This document shows, one piece after another, positions 31,581-43,420 of a stretch of DNA of 64,000 bases. The position numbers were made by a program, and so were the translations under genes. The notes below the pieces were generated by a model. It searched no databases. It saw nothing but the letters and a program-made list of their open reading frames with translations, and had not been told where the DNA came from. The stretch spans positions 46,608,918 through 46,672,917 of the forward strand of contig CM070730.1 in assembly GCA_036346275.1 (NCBI GenBank), written 5' to 3'. The stretch is from Otatea glauca (Eukaryota; Streptophyta; Magnoliopsida; Poales; Poaceae). The number at the start of each line of letters is the position of its first letter. Positions within the stretch are counted from its first letter, which is position 1.

Positions 31581-32560
31581 TACGTGTGTTCTACACAATG
31601 TAATTAGCTACTATACTACTAGAAGAACTACATTTTTTAAAGAAAGAAGAACGACATTATATATTGCGAACGTTGAGAGGGCCGGGATGGTATGCACTAG
31701 CTATGTATAGGCAACAACTGCTTGTCTACTCAGGGAGGGAAGGTATACATTGGCTGTAGCTGGAAACCTATAGGAATTCAATGCTTGCAATCGTCACACA
31801 TTCCTCAGAGACAGAGAGAGAGAGAGGTCATACGTACGTAGGTGCATCACCTCATCTTGTCTACAAGAATTATGGAAGCTCAAGCTCCCATTTAATTCTG
31901 ACAGATCCGTCGAAGAACTCCCGTGGCAAACTAGCTGCAGTTCAACTCGTGAGGTCATGGACAATGAAGCAGGAGATTGGTAGGTTTACCTCACACTAGC
32001 GTATCAATTGGCTTGATCGATGTATAAATAGTTTCAAAGCCCTAGACGACCTATACAAGGAACTCCAACGGCTAATGCGCATCGGTGAATCGATCCGCCG
32101 TTAGCTACATATCTCAGCATGCATGCCAAACCAAACTAATCCGTACAAAGTTCACATCATCAAACTGAAATGCAGTGAATTAGTCGGTTGCTGATTCGAT
32201 ATAAGAAAAAAAAAACTACACAGATTCATAAACTGGCGCAGTGCGTCGCAAACTCGCAACTAGAGGCCAGGGAGGAGAGATGGGCAAGAAGAGGAGAGAG
32301 AGAGAGAAGGGAGGCCTTGGGATGTGCGAAAGCCTGCAGGGCCTTCACGAGGGGCTCCCTTTCCTTCTCTATCTCTTCGACGCTACTGCTGCTAGAGGCC
32401 TAGAGTGCTTGCATGCATCACTCTTGCATATGCATGCGCTGCTCCTTTCTTCTTCTCCCTCCTCCCACCTCATTATTCTATCGCCCTCATCACCATTGCC
32501 AGATTTGGTAACCCTTATATCCATCATGAGTTGACCCCACGTTTCCCGTAGTTACAAATT
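31581..32560. other. Probable host DNA, no firm gene
   Basis: Sequence outside the large elements, with a (GA)n run near 31810-31830 and mixed composition. One candidate coding stretch is listed separately (32241-32534). No transposon hallmarks recognised. Confidence 0.5.
32241..32534 (+). CDS. Hypothetical 97-codon ORF in host-like DNA, doubtful
   Basis: An open stretch of 97 codons with an Arg/Lys/Glu-rich start (MGKKRREREKGGLGM from the second Met at about 32280) and a hydrophobic Leu/Ser-rich end. I do not recognise a family. It is the longest ORF in the only sizeable stretch here that is not plainly transposon. A potential splice donor (TTG|GTAACC) occurs at about 32506, so if real it could be a first exon. 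Equally it may be chance, since the purine-rich tract favours open frames. Confidence 0.2.
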   Translation: MRRKLATRGQGGEMGKKRREREKGGLGMCESLQGLHEGLPFLLYLFDATAARGLECLHASLLHMHALLLSSSPSSHLIILSPSSPLPDLVTLISIMS

Positions 32561-32689
32561 ACTCCATACAGTGCCAGATCCCATCAACACCTCAGCTCAG
32601 CATTCAATTCCCACGAGAATTCTTCGATCGGGCGACAACACCGCACAAATTGTGGTCGTACGCAAACCAATGATATACCTAGAAGTAGA

Positions 32690-32898
32690 CCTCGGCAATG
32701 GGCCGGATTCTTTTAGACTGGCCGGCACGACACACATGCGTGTAGGCCAAGTCGGCACGACACGAATAACAGGGTTGTGTTGTACTTCATGGTCGGGCAT
32801 AATAGGCAGTACAGCATGGCATGTCTACATAGGCCAGTACGCATGAAACAAGCTCGACGGGTCCGAAGCAGGCACGACATGCGGTAAAGCATAGCGAC
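32690..32898. repeat. GGCACGAC-rich repeat, possible hAT-related flank
   Basis: Several scattered copies of GGCACGACA-like words with GGCCGG. This composition is typical of a common grass repeat associated with hAT elements. It abuts CACTA-3, and a hAT relic lies on the other side (57263-57934), so the two may once have been contiguous. Assignment is tentative. Confidence 0.35.
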
Positions 32899-32901
32899 AC
32901 G

Positions 32902-33170
32902 TACTACTACAGAACAGCACATCACTGCCGGTTCGAAAACCCCATCACTGCCGGTCATTGACGTCGGCAGTGATTGGTCGGCAGTGATACTCGGGGATTA
33001 TCACTGCCGGCTCAGGAACGGGCAGTGATAAGGATTATCACTGCCGGTTCTACCTACAACCGGCAGTGATATTGAACTATCACTGCCGGATCAAACCGAA
33101 ATCCGGCAGTGATGATAATTATCACTGTATATCACTGCCGGTTTTCTCTAAGAATCGGCAGTGACAAGCT
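32902..33170. repeat. Far-end terminal and subterminal array of CACTA-3
   Basis: About nine units with core ATCACTGCCGGTTC and complement GAACCGGCAGTGAT after the terminus TACTACTACAGAAC. Same unit family as the arrays at 52365-52700 and 56910-57262. Confidence 0.92.
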
Positions 33171-33640
33171 TGTATATTTTTTGTGCAATATATATATTTT
33201 TATACAATTATTTATACAGTGTCCATATGTAGTATATAAAGCATCGTTCAAATCATAATTCAAATATATCCATGTATATATGAAGCATTGTTAAAATCAT
33301 AATTCAAATATATTAAATTAAGCATCACATAAATTGTTTTTACAATGATTTGTTTACAAATGTAGCTCGACTACATCTCATCCCATTCGCTTTGATTTTA
33401 CAAAGAGTGAAGTAGACATGTCAGCGTCTAGGTCGTAGGAATGAGGCGATGAGGCTACTCGTGGAACTCGCCGTTTGGATTGTTGATCTCATCATGAATG
33501 AATCCGTGATCTGTTCTTGAATTGCTATAATTTCACAAGAATAACTTATTGGTTCTCAGTTTGGAGCGCTGTTTTGAACAAAAAAGGAAGTTAAATAATG
33601 ATGATATTTGTTAAAAGAAAAAAGGCATCAATGTGTAATT
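33171..33640. other. 3' flank of the CACTA-3 second gene, no gene seen
   Basis: AT-rich, includes two direct copies of a short segment with AAATCATAATTCAAATATAT (near 33250 and 33290). Probably 3' UTR and terminal spacer. Confidence 0.45.
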
Positions 33641-34204
33641 ACATACCATGGCTTCGTTATAGCCGACACTCTCCGTGACAATTGAATGCATATTTGTACA
33701 TACATAGTATGCACATAAATTATTTCCGGGGTCTTGCCTCATGCATGGAAAGTCATTTATTATTTCAAAATTTTTCCTGTATGGACGATACCGAACACTT
33801 TTCTTGCAGTACCGCGCGAAAGCCTTGTGAATGATTTTGAATAGTAATTAAACTTAAATGCAATAGAATAGAATTTTGCTAGAGTAATAACGCAACGATC
33901 GAGTTTACCTGTTCAGCATATCCCAAAGGTCTTGGTATAGATTAGTTTGTTTTCTCCTAGAGTTCAAGACAAAAATCCTGCTAGCATCTAACTGGATGAC
34001 GAGGAGGACCCAGTGAAACCTGTACATATATGTCAACGTAGTCAATTACTCCCACATCGTACGTGTTACGCAAAAATAGTAAAACGATATTAGAAGTAAG
34101 GAGATACGTACTTGAAGTTATAGGGAAAAAGTACGGAGGTTTTGTATTGCAGCTTCAAAAAAGTATTAAATAAATAGTCTTCAACGAACTGTGGATTGTC
34201 GTTC
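33640..34204 (-). pseudogene. CACTA-3 second gene, Ulp1-like 3' part
   Basis: Minus-strand exons of the C48-like domain left of the Gypsy-2 insertion. Around 34190-34110: NDNPQFVEDYLFNTFLKLQY. Around 34025-33910: FHWVLLVIQLDASRIFVLNS, giving the catalytic His and, at the Asp position, Asn as in CACTA-2. Around 33760-33650: MRQDPGNNLCAYYVCTNMHS, with the Gln and catalytic Cys of the Q-x5-C arrangement. Exons are separated by short AT-rich introns. The residues needed for a cysteine protease are thus His, Asn, Gln and Cys. The gene is interrupted by Gypsy-2 immediately upstream; the 5' part is at 48331-50802. Confidence 0.8.
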
Positions 34205-34209
34205 ACAAG
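34205..34209. repeat. Target-site duplication of Gypsy-2, left copy
   Basis: ACAAG immediately before the LTR. It matches 48326-48330. Confidence 0.9.
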
Positions 34210-37200
34210 TATAAGGACCCCATTTTTGATAATAAATACCAAAAATGGATACCATGTGCATACAGTACCAGTCCCATGATCAGTAGCTGGTATGCACAAA
34301 ATACAAATTGATATCACAGTCATACACAAACTTTATTACACAGCGGAAGTAAGATTACATATTATTTTTACAATACCAAAAGTAAAACTGCAGTGGAGAC
34401 AACTTCTTGTAGTATGCCTTTTAACCCATTGTTCCACAGGCAACTGACAAGGGAAAAGTCCTTAGATAAATTCATCATTAAAATCCCCGTATCCTGCATC
34501 AACGTACGAATCATCGGGGAAATCTGATTCTTCACCTAAAAACATCAACATGGGCAAGTTCAGTACTTACGTACTCGCAAGACTTATGCAAATCCTAAAA
34601 TACATGCAGGACATTCCAATGGAAGGTTATTAAGGTTAAATTTTGCGTAAAGCCAGTTTGAGCAGTAAATCTGTAATAATAGATTGCAAATCGAAATTTA
34701 GTAAAAGCAATTTAATACTGAAAGTGATAGAATGTAAGCATAAATAATTCACAAAAACTTGAGTATAATGACCACATTCAAAACAAATTTCCACCGACAC
34801 ACAATGGAAATTTCTAACACATGGTAAAAACCATATTTTATGAAAATAAGCAAAACTGCTAACTATGTGATGACTTTACCAAGTGTCCATGACCGCGGAC
34901 GCGGCTAATCGATTAGTTTTACACTCTGCAGAGGTATCTGACTTTCCCACAAGACATGACTGACTCTTTGAGCAATCGATATTTGCACACTTCCTTTGGT
35001 GTGCCGAAGAGAGTCATGTTATAACTGTTACATTATTTAATCCTAACTTTGTACCAGCACGGTGACGATAAACCCATTATGTGGCGTAAGAACTCAGAAC
35101 ATAGAAATGATGGAACTATCCACAGTATGGCGTACACCGTTATATTGGTAGACGTTTAATACATGATCACCTCGGTGTGGACGTCCCGTCGAGCAATTCA
35201 TTAAGAAACAGCTCGTACTACTCCGGCCTTCCAAGTGCAAAGCTAGTTTTAAACAACTTAATAAGTTAGAGCTGTCCCATACCAGCACTTGTGGTTGTTT
35301 GATTATTCTTGGCCTGAAAACAACCCATAGTTCGGTCCTTAACTCGACACGGGCAATAATCTCCACCCTACACTACGTGCAAGACATGCACAACCAGCTA
35401 GTGCCAATAATTGCCCGCATCTAAACCATAGTTTTATTTTCATTTTCCAACCAAAATACCAACCACAAAAATGGTCATACTCATTTAAATGTCGTAACCA
35501 CAGTCTTTAACCATGTCACAGTTTTATGTTTATTTAAGCTTGGCTAAGCATGTCACTAATTGTGATTAACCCAGATTGACATTAAATAATGTCTAAGCTA
35601 TTCTAGGGTTTTCAAGGTTCACAATTTTCTACTTATCAAGGAAGTTCATAAGTCTACTGGCACAACTACCATTACCCGAAAGATAGCAGACTTTAATAAA
35701 ATAAGGTATGCAATAAAACATTTAATGAAAACATTTATAAAATTGGGATCAATATGATCAAGGGGTTTTCTTGCCTTGTTTAGTATCCTCGACTTCGAAC
35801 TCCTGGTCGTCGAATACACCGGGTTCGTCGGATTCTACACGTCGTATGGCGACATATAAGAAATACCAAATTTCAATAAGGCCAAAAAGAAATCAGATGG
35901 AAATATTCAAATAAAATAATTTTACAAATTCAGGAATGGTTGCAATCATTATTTGTTCTCATTTGCAATTTAAAGATTTAATCTATTTAAACCATTATTG
36001 CATTATTTATCACTCATTTAATAACATAAATTTTTCTTATAACAAACCCTAAGTATTTTTATAGATTCTGGTTCCTGAGATTACAAGGATTCTAATAAAA
36101 TTTATTTCACTAAATTTGGAGGTCATTTGCAAAATTTTCATATATGACATATTTCTAACATTTCTTTTAAATTTAAATTTGAATTTCAAATAAAATTAAA
36201 TTCTGAAATATTTTTGCATATTCTGAATCTACAGGATTTTAGATGAATTTATAAATTTATTTCATTAAAATTGGTTAAGTGATTCAAAAGTTATGGCTAA
36301 ATTAATATCTAGGTTTTTGAATAAATACTGAAAAATCAGAAAACTGCCGAAAATGAAAAATACGCTTTCACTGCGAAAACGCGCTTTCCATTTCGGGTGA
36401 AACCGCACTGAGGCACTGACAAGCGGGGTCCACCGGTCAGCGTCCAGAGCGCTGCGCGCGGCTGACGCGCGGGCTGCGCGACACGCGAGGCTGACAGGTG
36501 GGGGCCAGACGGCAGAGACTCACACATGCGCAAGAGACTGACCGCCGGGACCCGCTCTTGATGTACAATGGCGAGCCCAGTATAGCGATTGATGCCAAGG
36601 CCCACATGGCGATGGTGGCGCTACGCATGAGACCGACAGTGGGCCAGCCCGGGCCGACGCATCTCGGCGCTTGACGCGGCGGCCGATCGGCCGGGCCCGC
36701 TTGGCGGTGACCAGTAGGGCTACGGCTTTGGCTTCGCCGCGGCGAACCAACATCTTGGGCGGAATGGGTTCCACCAGAGGCACCAGCGGGCCAAGGTGCA
36801 CCTTTGGGTGGCGGCGCGGTGACCGGAGGTGGCCGAGAAGGTGGTCGGCACCGGCGAGGGGCGGCGGAACTCACAGCCAGCCGGCAAACCTGCAAACTAA
36901 GCTGTCCCGAGCTTGAAGATCACCACTGCAAGCATCAGTGAGCCTCAATGATTCCATTTCTGGCTTTGGTTCTAAGAATGGATGACGGAGGGAGGTTCTC
37001 ACCGTGCGCGGTGGCGGCGGAAGAACACAGCGGAGGAGCTCGCCGGGGAAGAATGAACTTCGGCCGGGGCTCGGGATGAACTCCTGGACGTGCTAGGAAG
37101 CTCTAGCTTGGAGGGATTGGACTGGATTTGAGTGGAGCAGCCGGTGCGAAGTTCCCCTTCCTTCGGGTTTTGCCGTTGCGGAGAGGACGACCAAAGCAGC

Positions 37201-38244
37201 GGTGAGCGGTTTCACGGGAGCTAGCTGGGTCGGTTCTTGAGCAGATGAGGGGTTTTATAAGGGCTTAGAGGCGGTTGGGGCGGCCAGGCGCGAAAGACCG
37301 AGAGGGTCTGCGGCGTGTGAGCGCCAATGAGGAAGAAGAAGGCGCGGGTGAGAGGCTGCACGCGGGGCGGATGGCTGCGGTGTCGGTGGGATGGTTCACT
37401 AACAGCCGGGCCTGGTCGAGAGCGGAAAAGGAACTCTGCCGAAGACTCAAGACCGAGCAGGATAGAAATGGGGATTTCGAGGTTCAAACCGACTCTAAAA
37501 TTTATAAAATTTTTACCAGCAGTCAGAAAGATAATTACCATACTCCAGTAAAATTTTCGCTATATTATGATGCATGCAGATTTTTAGAAAAGTCTGACAA
37601 TGCAACAGTTGCTGCATTGCCCATTCGGTTTTCTTTTTAATTTTCGATTTAAATGATGTTAATATTTTACAAAAATTTTTTTGACAGTTTTAAACGGTAT
37701 TCCACACCTTCTGTAATAAGTACAGATTTTAATTATTAATATTTAATGTTTAAAAATTCTGACATTACTGTTTTTCCACTTTATTTATTCACTGTTTTTG
37801 AATTTTTAAAATTATAAAATTAATTAGTAAATTCTTGATATTTTTACTGGAGGTTGATACTGTTTTGATGTCAGTAGGATAAAAATATTGGGTCAGGATA
37901 ACTTCCAGATATTTTTACCAAATTATTTTACCATTTTACCCTGAGATATTTGCACATGATTCACTTTAATTAAATGTTATTTTTTTTAATCCAGGTCTTC
38001 CACCGACTTAAGCAAGTTGTGGAGAGCCCTCAGATTTTTATAGTGACTTTGGTAAATTTTTATCGATTTGGTATTTTTACTTTTTGCCTTTTTCCATTTA
38101 TTATATTCTTTATTTCACTTTCTTGCATTAAGGAAAAGCCAAAAGAATATTCAATAAAACCAGAAAATTCAGAAATTTAAGAAATAATACACAAAATATT
38201 TTTAATCCACCTTTCTTTATTTTATAATTTTTGAGGCTGTTACA
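34210..38244 (-). repeat. 3' LTR of Gypsy-2
   Basis: 4035 bp. On the minus strand starts TGTAACAGCCTCAAAAATTA and ends near GGTCCTTATA (the last bases read TATAAGG on plus, a G to A change from TGTAAGG in the other LTR). GC-rich island about 36400-37480 containing a TATA box at 37253-37260 (minus). Confidence 0.93.
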
Positions 38245-38247
38245 AAT

Positions 38248-38258
38248 CTACCCCCCTT
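38248..38258 (-). other. Polypurine tract of Gypsy-2
   Basis: Minus-strand AAGGGGGGTAG directly before the 3' LTR. Priming site for plus-strand DNA. Confidence 0.8.
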
Positions 38259-38284
38259 ACAAAAATCTCGTCCCCGAGATTTGG

Positions 38285-38690
38285 AGATGACTAAAAGAAA
38301 TCAGGGAACTCTTGTCGAAGATGATCTTCTCTTTCCCAGGTGGCTTCGTCTTCAGTATGATTGCTCCATTGAATTTTTAACATCTTGATGGTCTTGTTTC
38401 TTGTCTGGCGCTCTGCTTCTTACAGAACACGAATTGGATGCTCAAGAATAAGATAGGTCTGGCTGAAGATCTATACCTTCCAAATTGGCGAGGTCAGAGG
38501 GAACACGAAGGCACTTCTTGAGCTGAGACACATGGAAGACGTTATGAACGTCAGATAGTTGAGGTGGCAATTCTAGCTGATATGCCATCTCACCCATCTT
38601 TCCAATGATCTGAAATGGTCCAATGAACCGAGGAGCCAATTTCCCACAGATTTGAAATCGACGAACTCCACGAAGAGGCGAGACTTTAAG
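38285..38690 (-). pseudogene. Gypsy-2 pol C terminus with chromodomain-like tail
   Basis: Continuation of pol after the in-frame stop at 38691. Conserved integrase-tail sequence is readable (MAPRFIGPFQIIGKMGEMAY, DVHNVFHVSQLKKCL) at 38639-38442, ending at a further stop. The chromodomain-like motif with SNHTEDEATWEREDHLRQEF is readable at about 38380-38290 in the adjoining frame. Two stops therefore separate the integrase core from the targeting tail. The tail plan equals that of Gypsy-1. Confidence 0.8.
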
Positions 38691-41600
38691 CTAGACATGG
38701 TCACCAACTTCGAAACTGAGTTCACGACGACGATTGTCGGTGTAACTCTTTTGACGAGACTGAGCTTCTTTCAGTCGGCTTCTGATCATGTCCACTTGCT
38801 CTTGAGCTTCTTGAATAAGATCTGGGCCGAAGAATTTTCTTTCTCCAACTTCAGACCAAAAAAGAGGGGTTCGACATTTCCTTCCATACAGCGCTTCAAA
38901 AGGCGACACTTGCAGACTAGATTGGAAACTGTTATTATAAGAGAATTTGGCGAAAGCCAAACTTTTCTCCCAATTAGAGCCGTATGAAAGCACACAGGCT
39001 CTTAACATGTCTTCCAAAACTTGATTGGTCCTTTCCGTTTGTCCATCTGTCTGAGGATGATAAGCCATGCTGAAATTTAGCTTAGTACCTAGAAGACGGT
39101 GCAAACTTTCCCAGAAACGAGAAGTAAACTGGGAACCTCGGTTAGAAACAATCGTCTTCGGGACGCCATGAAGACGGACAATATTTTCCATATACAACTT
39201 GGCAAGCTTATCTCCAGAGTGAGTAGTCTTGACCGGAATAAAGTGAGCCACTTTAGTTAAACGGTCAACGATTACCCATATGGAATCATGCCCTTTCTTG
39301 GTTCTCGGCAAACTAGAAATAAAATCCATGCTGACATCTTCCCATTTCCACTCTAGAATCTTCAAAGGTTGGAGAAGTCCAGCGGGTCGTTGATGCTCGG
39401 CTTTGACACGCTGGCATACATCACAGATTGCGACATATGCAGCAACATCTCTTTTCAAACCGGGCCACCAATAATCCCGTCGGAGGTCTCGATACATCTT
39501 TGTACTTCCAGGGTGAATTGAGAGGGGAGACTCATGGGCTTCTTTGAAGATCAACTCTTTCAATTTCGGATCATCAGGAACATATATTCGATTCTCGAAC
39601 ATAAGCACTTCATGTGAACTTTCATGAAATTTGGATTCCTTTCCTTGCTTCAATTCTTCACGGATTTTGATAATGGCTTCATCCTTGAGCTGAGCAGCTT
39701 TAATTTGGGACTTAAGGGTTGGTTGCACCTCTAGTACGGCCAAATAACCTTTTTCGACAACTCCCATATTAAGCCTTTGGAATTCTTTCACCAGGTCAGA
39801 TTGATCGGTCAAAGATGAAATAGAGAGACAATGAAGCTTTCGACTCAGAGCATCTGCTACGACATTGGCTTTACCAGGATGGTATTGAATGCTAAGGTCG
39901 TAATCTTTTATCAACTCTAGCCATCTTCGTTGTCTTAAATTTAGATCCGGCTGGGTAAAGAAATATTTCAAACTCTTATGATCTGTGAATACACTGCATT
40001 TGTTTCGAATTAGATAATGACGCCAAATTTTTAGAGCGTGCACCACCGCAGCCAATTCCAGATCATGAGTCGGATAAGTGAGCTCATGGGGTCGCAACTG
40101 ATGAGAGGCGTAAGCTACGACTTTTCCTTCTTGCATAAGCACACACCCAAGCCCATTCTTGGAAGCATCACAATAAACATCAAAGCTTTTGTGGACATCG
40201 GGTAACACCAGCACAGGTGCTGTTGTTAACCTTTTCTTTAATTCCTGAAAGCTTTCTTCACATTCAGGTGTCCACTCAAATTTCTTTTTCTTCTTGAGAA
40301 GCTGGGTCAAGGGACTAGCGATTTTTGAAAAGTTCTCAATAAAGTGGCGATAATATCCCGCTAAACCGAGAAAACTTCGAACTTTCGGAACGGACTGAGG
40401 GGCTTCCCAATCTAGAACAGCTTTGACTTTACTGGGATCAACGGAAATACCACCTTTGGAAAGGATATGACCAAGGAAAGCAATTTCTTTTAACCAAAAT
40501 TTGCATTTCTCAAATTTGGCATAAAGCTTATGCTCTCGAAGCTTCTCGAGGACCTTACGCAAATGATGCGCATGATCTTCTTCGGATTTTGAATAGACGA
40601 GAATATCATCAATGAATACCACTACGAACTTATCTAAATACTCCATGAAAACTTTATTCATGAGGCACATAAAATTAGCAGGAGCATTTGTAAGTCCGAA
40701 AGACATTACGGCATATTCATATAAATCGTAACGAGTGGTAAAAGCGGTTTTAGGAATATCTTCTGGCCTGATCTTCAACTGATAGTATCCATGTCTTAAA
40801 TCAATTTTTGAAAAGATTTGAGCACCAGTCAATTGATCGAACAGATCATCGATACGAGGGAGAGGATATTTGTTCTTAATTGTGACATCATTCAAAGCGC
40901 GATAGTCCACGCACATGCGTATTCCACCGTCCTTTTTAGGCACAAAAAGAACTGGACTACCCCAAGGAGAAGAGCTAGGTCGAATAAAACCTTTTCTTAA
41001 TTGCTCTTGAATTTGATTCTTTAGTTCGACTAACTCATCTGGGGGCATTCGATAAGGACGCTTGGATATAGGCACTGTTCCAGGAACAAGGTTTATGACA
41101 AACTCTATATCCCTATCTGGAGGCAGGCCTGGCAATTCATTTGGAAAAACATCAGGGAACTCGGAGACAATTGGAATCTGGCTAAGATCTTTTATTATGG
41201 CTGAACAAAGAGAAGCTTGAGAATTTGAAGAACTTTGAATGGAAGAGAAATGAACTGGAATTCCTTCAGGGCTAACCAAAGAAATGGATTGATTGGCACA
41301 GTCTATGCATCCTTTGAACTTAGACAACCAATCCATACCAAGGATTACTTCTAACCCTGAGGTTTCTATAAGGATAAGGTCAGCATGAAACATAACTCCA
41401 TTAATTTCAATGCTAACCCTAGGACAAAACTTAATTGAATTCAGGACTGAACCAGGGGAATAGATTATCATTTTGGCAGAAAGGAGATCAATTTCTAAGT
41501 TATTCGGATCGGCGAATTTCTTAGAAATAAAAGAGTGCGATGCTCCATAATCAAACAATACCAAAGTAGGTACCGAGTGCACAGGAAACATACCCAGTAC

Positions 41601-42023
41601 CACATCTGGCGCTTCGTTTGCTTCTTCAGCGGTCACATGATGAAGACGACCGCTACTCGCACTGCGATTAAGAGCTGCAGAAGGCTTGACGACCTGAGAA
41701 TTACCAGCTCCTGAGGGTCGACCCGGGGGTCTCTGAACTCCCTGTGACGACTGCTGCCCTGACGCTTGACCTCTTTTAGGGAAGGCATTTGCATAATGCC
41801 CATGCTCTTTACAATGATAGCAGGTCACACTGGCGGCTTGATTCTGAACCCCAGAAGTCTTTCCTTCACTGCCGCTCGAGGGTCGGCGGAAGGTCGCTGG
41901 GCCGGGCACTGACCTTGACGCCTTTGCTGCTGCTGCAGACGAGGCGGAGGAGGTCGAACATTGGTCGGCAGACCAACGCGCGGCCTCGGCAAACTTGGAC
42001 CGGCGGCTTTCCGCGCCATCCAC
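38691..42023 (-). pseudogene. Gypsy-2 pol polyprotein, open for 1110 codons but catalytically damaged
   Basis: Best-preserved coding region in the window. Domains in order: zinc knuckle at 68-81, where the fourth ligand Cys is Phe (CYHCKEHGHYANAF); protease site FDYGASHSF at 157-165, with Tyr in place of Ser/Thr of D-S-G; LGMDWLSKFKG at 228-238; reverse transcriptase with CVDYRALNDV (371-380) and active site FIDD (470-473); RNase H with Asp619, Glu656, Asp681 and Asp724; integrase zinc module with IHPGST and CDVCQRVK (836-874); integrase core with Asp900, Asn961 in VSNRGSQFTS where Asp is required, and Glu997. It terminates early at GDHV. Reverse transcriptase and RNase H look intact, protease and integrase do not. 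The first 60 codons are not conserved gag sequence in this frame. Confidence 0.93.
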
Positions 42024-42919
42024 TTCCTCTTACGACTCTCCATCACGTCCCGTGAACTATGCTCAGCTATTATAGCTTTGTCCATGAGCGTTTGAAAGTC
42101 ATGAAAGTCGTGAATGGCTAAAAGATGCTTTTCTTCATTGTTCAGATTGTCCCAAAAATGTTCAATTCTTCGGGCTTCTGAACTAACTTCTAACGACGCA
42201 TAACGAGCAAGGTAATTAAAACGGTGAAGATACTCCATCACAGACATATTTCCTTGACGCAGATCAAGGAATTCCCGTCTTTTTAAATTCACCAGGCTCG
42301 AAGGAATATGCGTCTTTCTAAAAGCTTCCTTGAAAACATCCCAAGAAATTTCTTGACCTGAGGCCTTGCTGCTTGAAAATTTTCCCACCAAACTGCAGCG
42401 GCTCCCTGGAGTTGGTACGATGCATATAGAACCTTCTCATGATCATTGCATTGAGCAATGGTCAACTTGCATCCAATAGATCGTAGCCAATCATCAGCGT
42501 CCAGGGGATCTGATGAAGAAGAAAAGGTTGGGGGCCGGGTCTTCAGGAATTCTCCCAACTTAGACTGATGGGATGATTCACCAAACCCCGGCCTAGCACT
42601 TGCGGCACCAAGGTTGGTCGTGTTTTGGACCAACTGTTGGAGCAACAGGGTATTCGTCTGGCGACCCTGTTCTATCATCGCAAGCACTTGGGCCATGGTT
42701 GGTGGCCCTGGAAACTGCCCCTCCGGAACTTCTTCTTCTTGAACTTGAGGGGGCGGCGAATCTCGACGACTTGGACGACGCGACGAAGATCCTCGAACTG
42801 CCGTTTGATGGATCGGATTGAAATTTGAAATTTGGAGTGGCCGAAGTCACTCGCCGTGGGTGAGTTTCCGGGGTTTCCTCACTCCCCAGAATCTCATCCA
42901 AGGATCGAGTAGCAGGCAT
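41825..42919 (-). pseudogene. Gypsy-2 gag
   Basis: Starts MPATRSLDEILGSEETPE at 42919. The Ser/Arg-rich leader shifts frame near 42700-42790 into MAQVLAMIEQGRQTNTLLL. The gag domain follows with RPPTFSSSSDPLDADDWLRS, ASYQLQGAAAVWWENF (42500-42390), another shift, then FRKTHIPSSLVNLKRREFLD and YLHRFNYLARYA. The zinc knuckle is in the pol frame (41820-41780). Three frame changes make gag nonfunctional although pol is open. The protein would package element RNA. Confidence 0.88.
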
Positions 42920-43420
42920 CTGGAACAAGATTATTAATGAATTAACAGATAAGATCTTATTTAATTTTAATCTCAGTTGTTACCAAATTATTTTAAAAGC
43001 ATGATTTGATTATTATTATTACGGATCACAACGTCGTAAAAATATTAACTGAGAGTTAAATATTTACGAGTAGGAACCAAAAACACACCAAACAGTATTA
43101 AGCAAGAACTTTATTTCAACTTTATAATATTCACAACAAAACACAACATTTATTTTTGACGTTACTACATAAAAAGGCAAAACAAAAACTTTCTCTAGCC
43201 CTACTCATTTTCTACCCATCACCTAATCTACTCATGGACTATTACTATCCCTACGACTAGAACTCTCGGCGTCGGGAGGAAAAGGGATCTCCTGACAGCG
43301 ACGCTCCTGCGGCCTCTGAGGACGCCGCGGAGGAAAACTACGGGGGTCTACCTGGATGCTCGGCAATCTAGGGCGACTCCCTATCACTGACATCCTCGCT
43401 TGGCGACACCTGGGTGGTAC

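Noticed and set aside
31781..31999. 72-codon plus-strand ORF
   Set aside because: Spans a (GA)n simple repeat and has no conserved features.
36437..36895. 152-codon Pro/Arg-rich minus-strand ORF and its 213-codon counterpart at 46322-46963
   Set aside because: Both lie in the GC-rich island of the Gypsy-2 LTRs; the two copies differ in frame and length, so there is no protein-level conservation.
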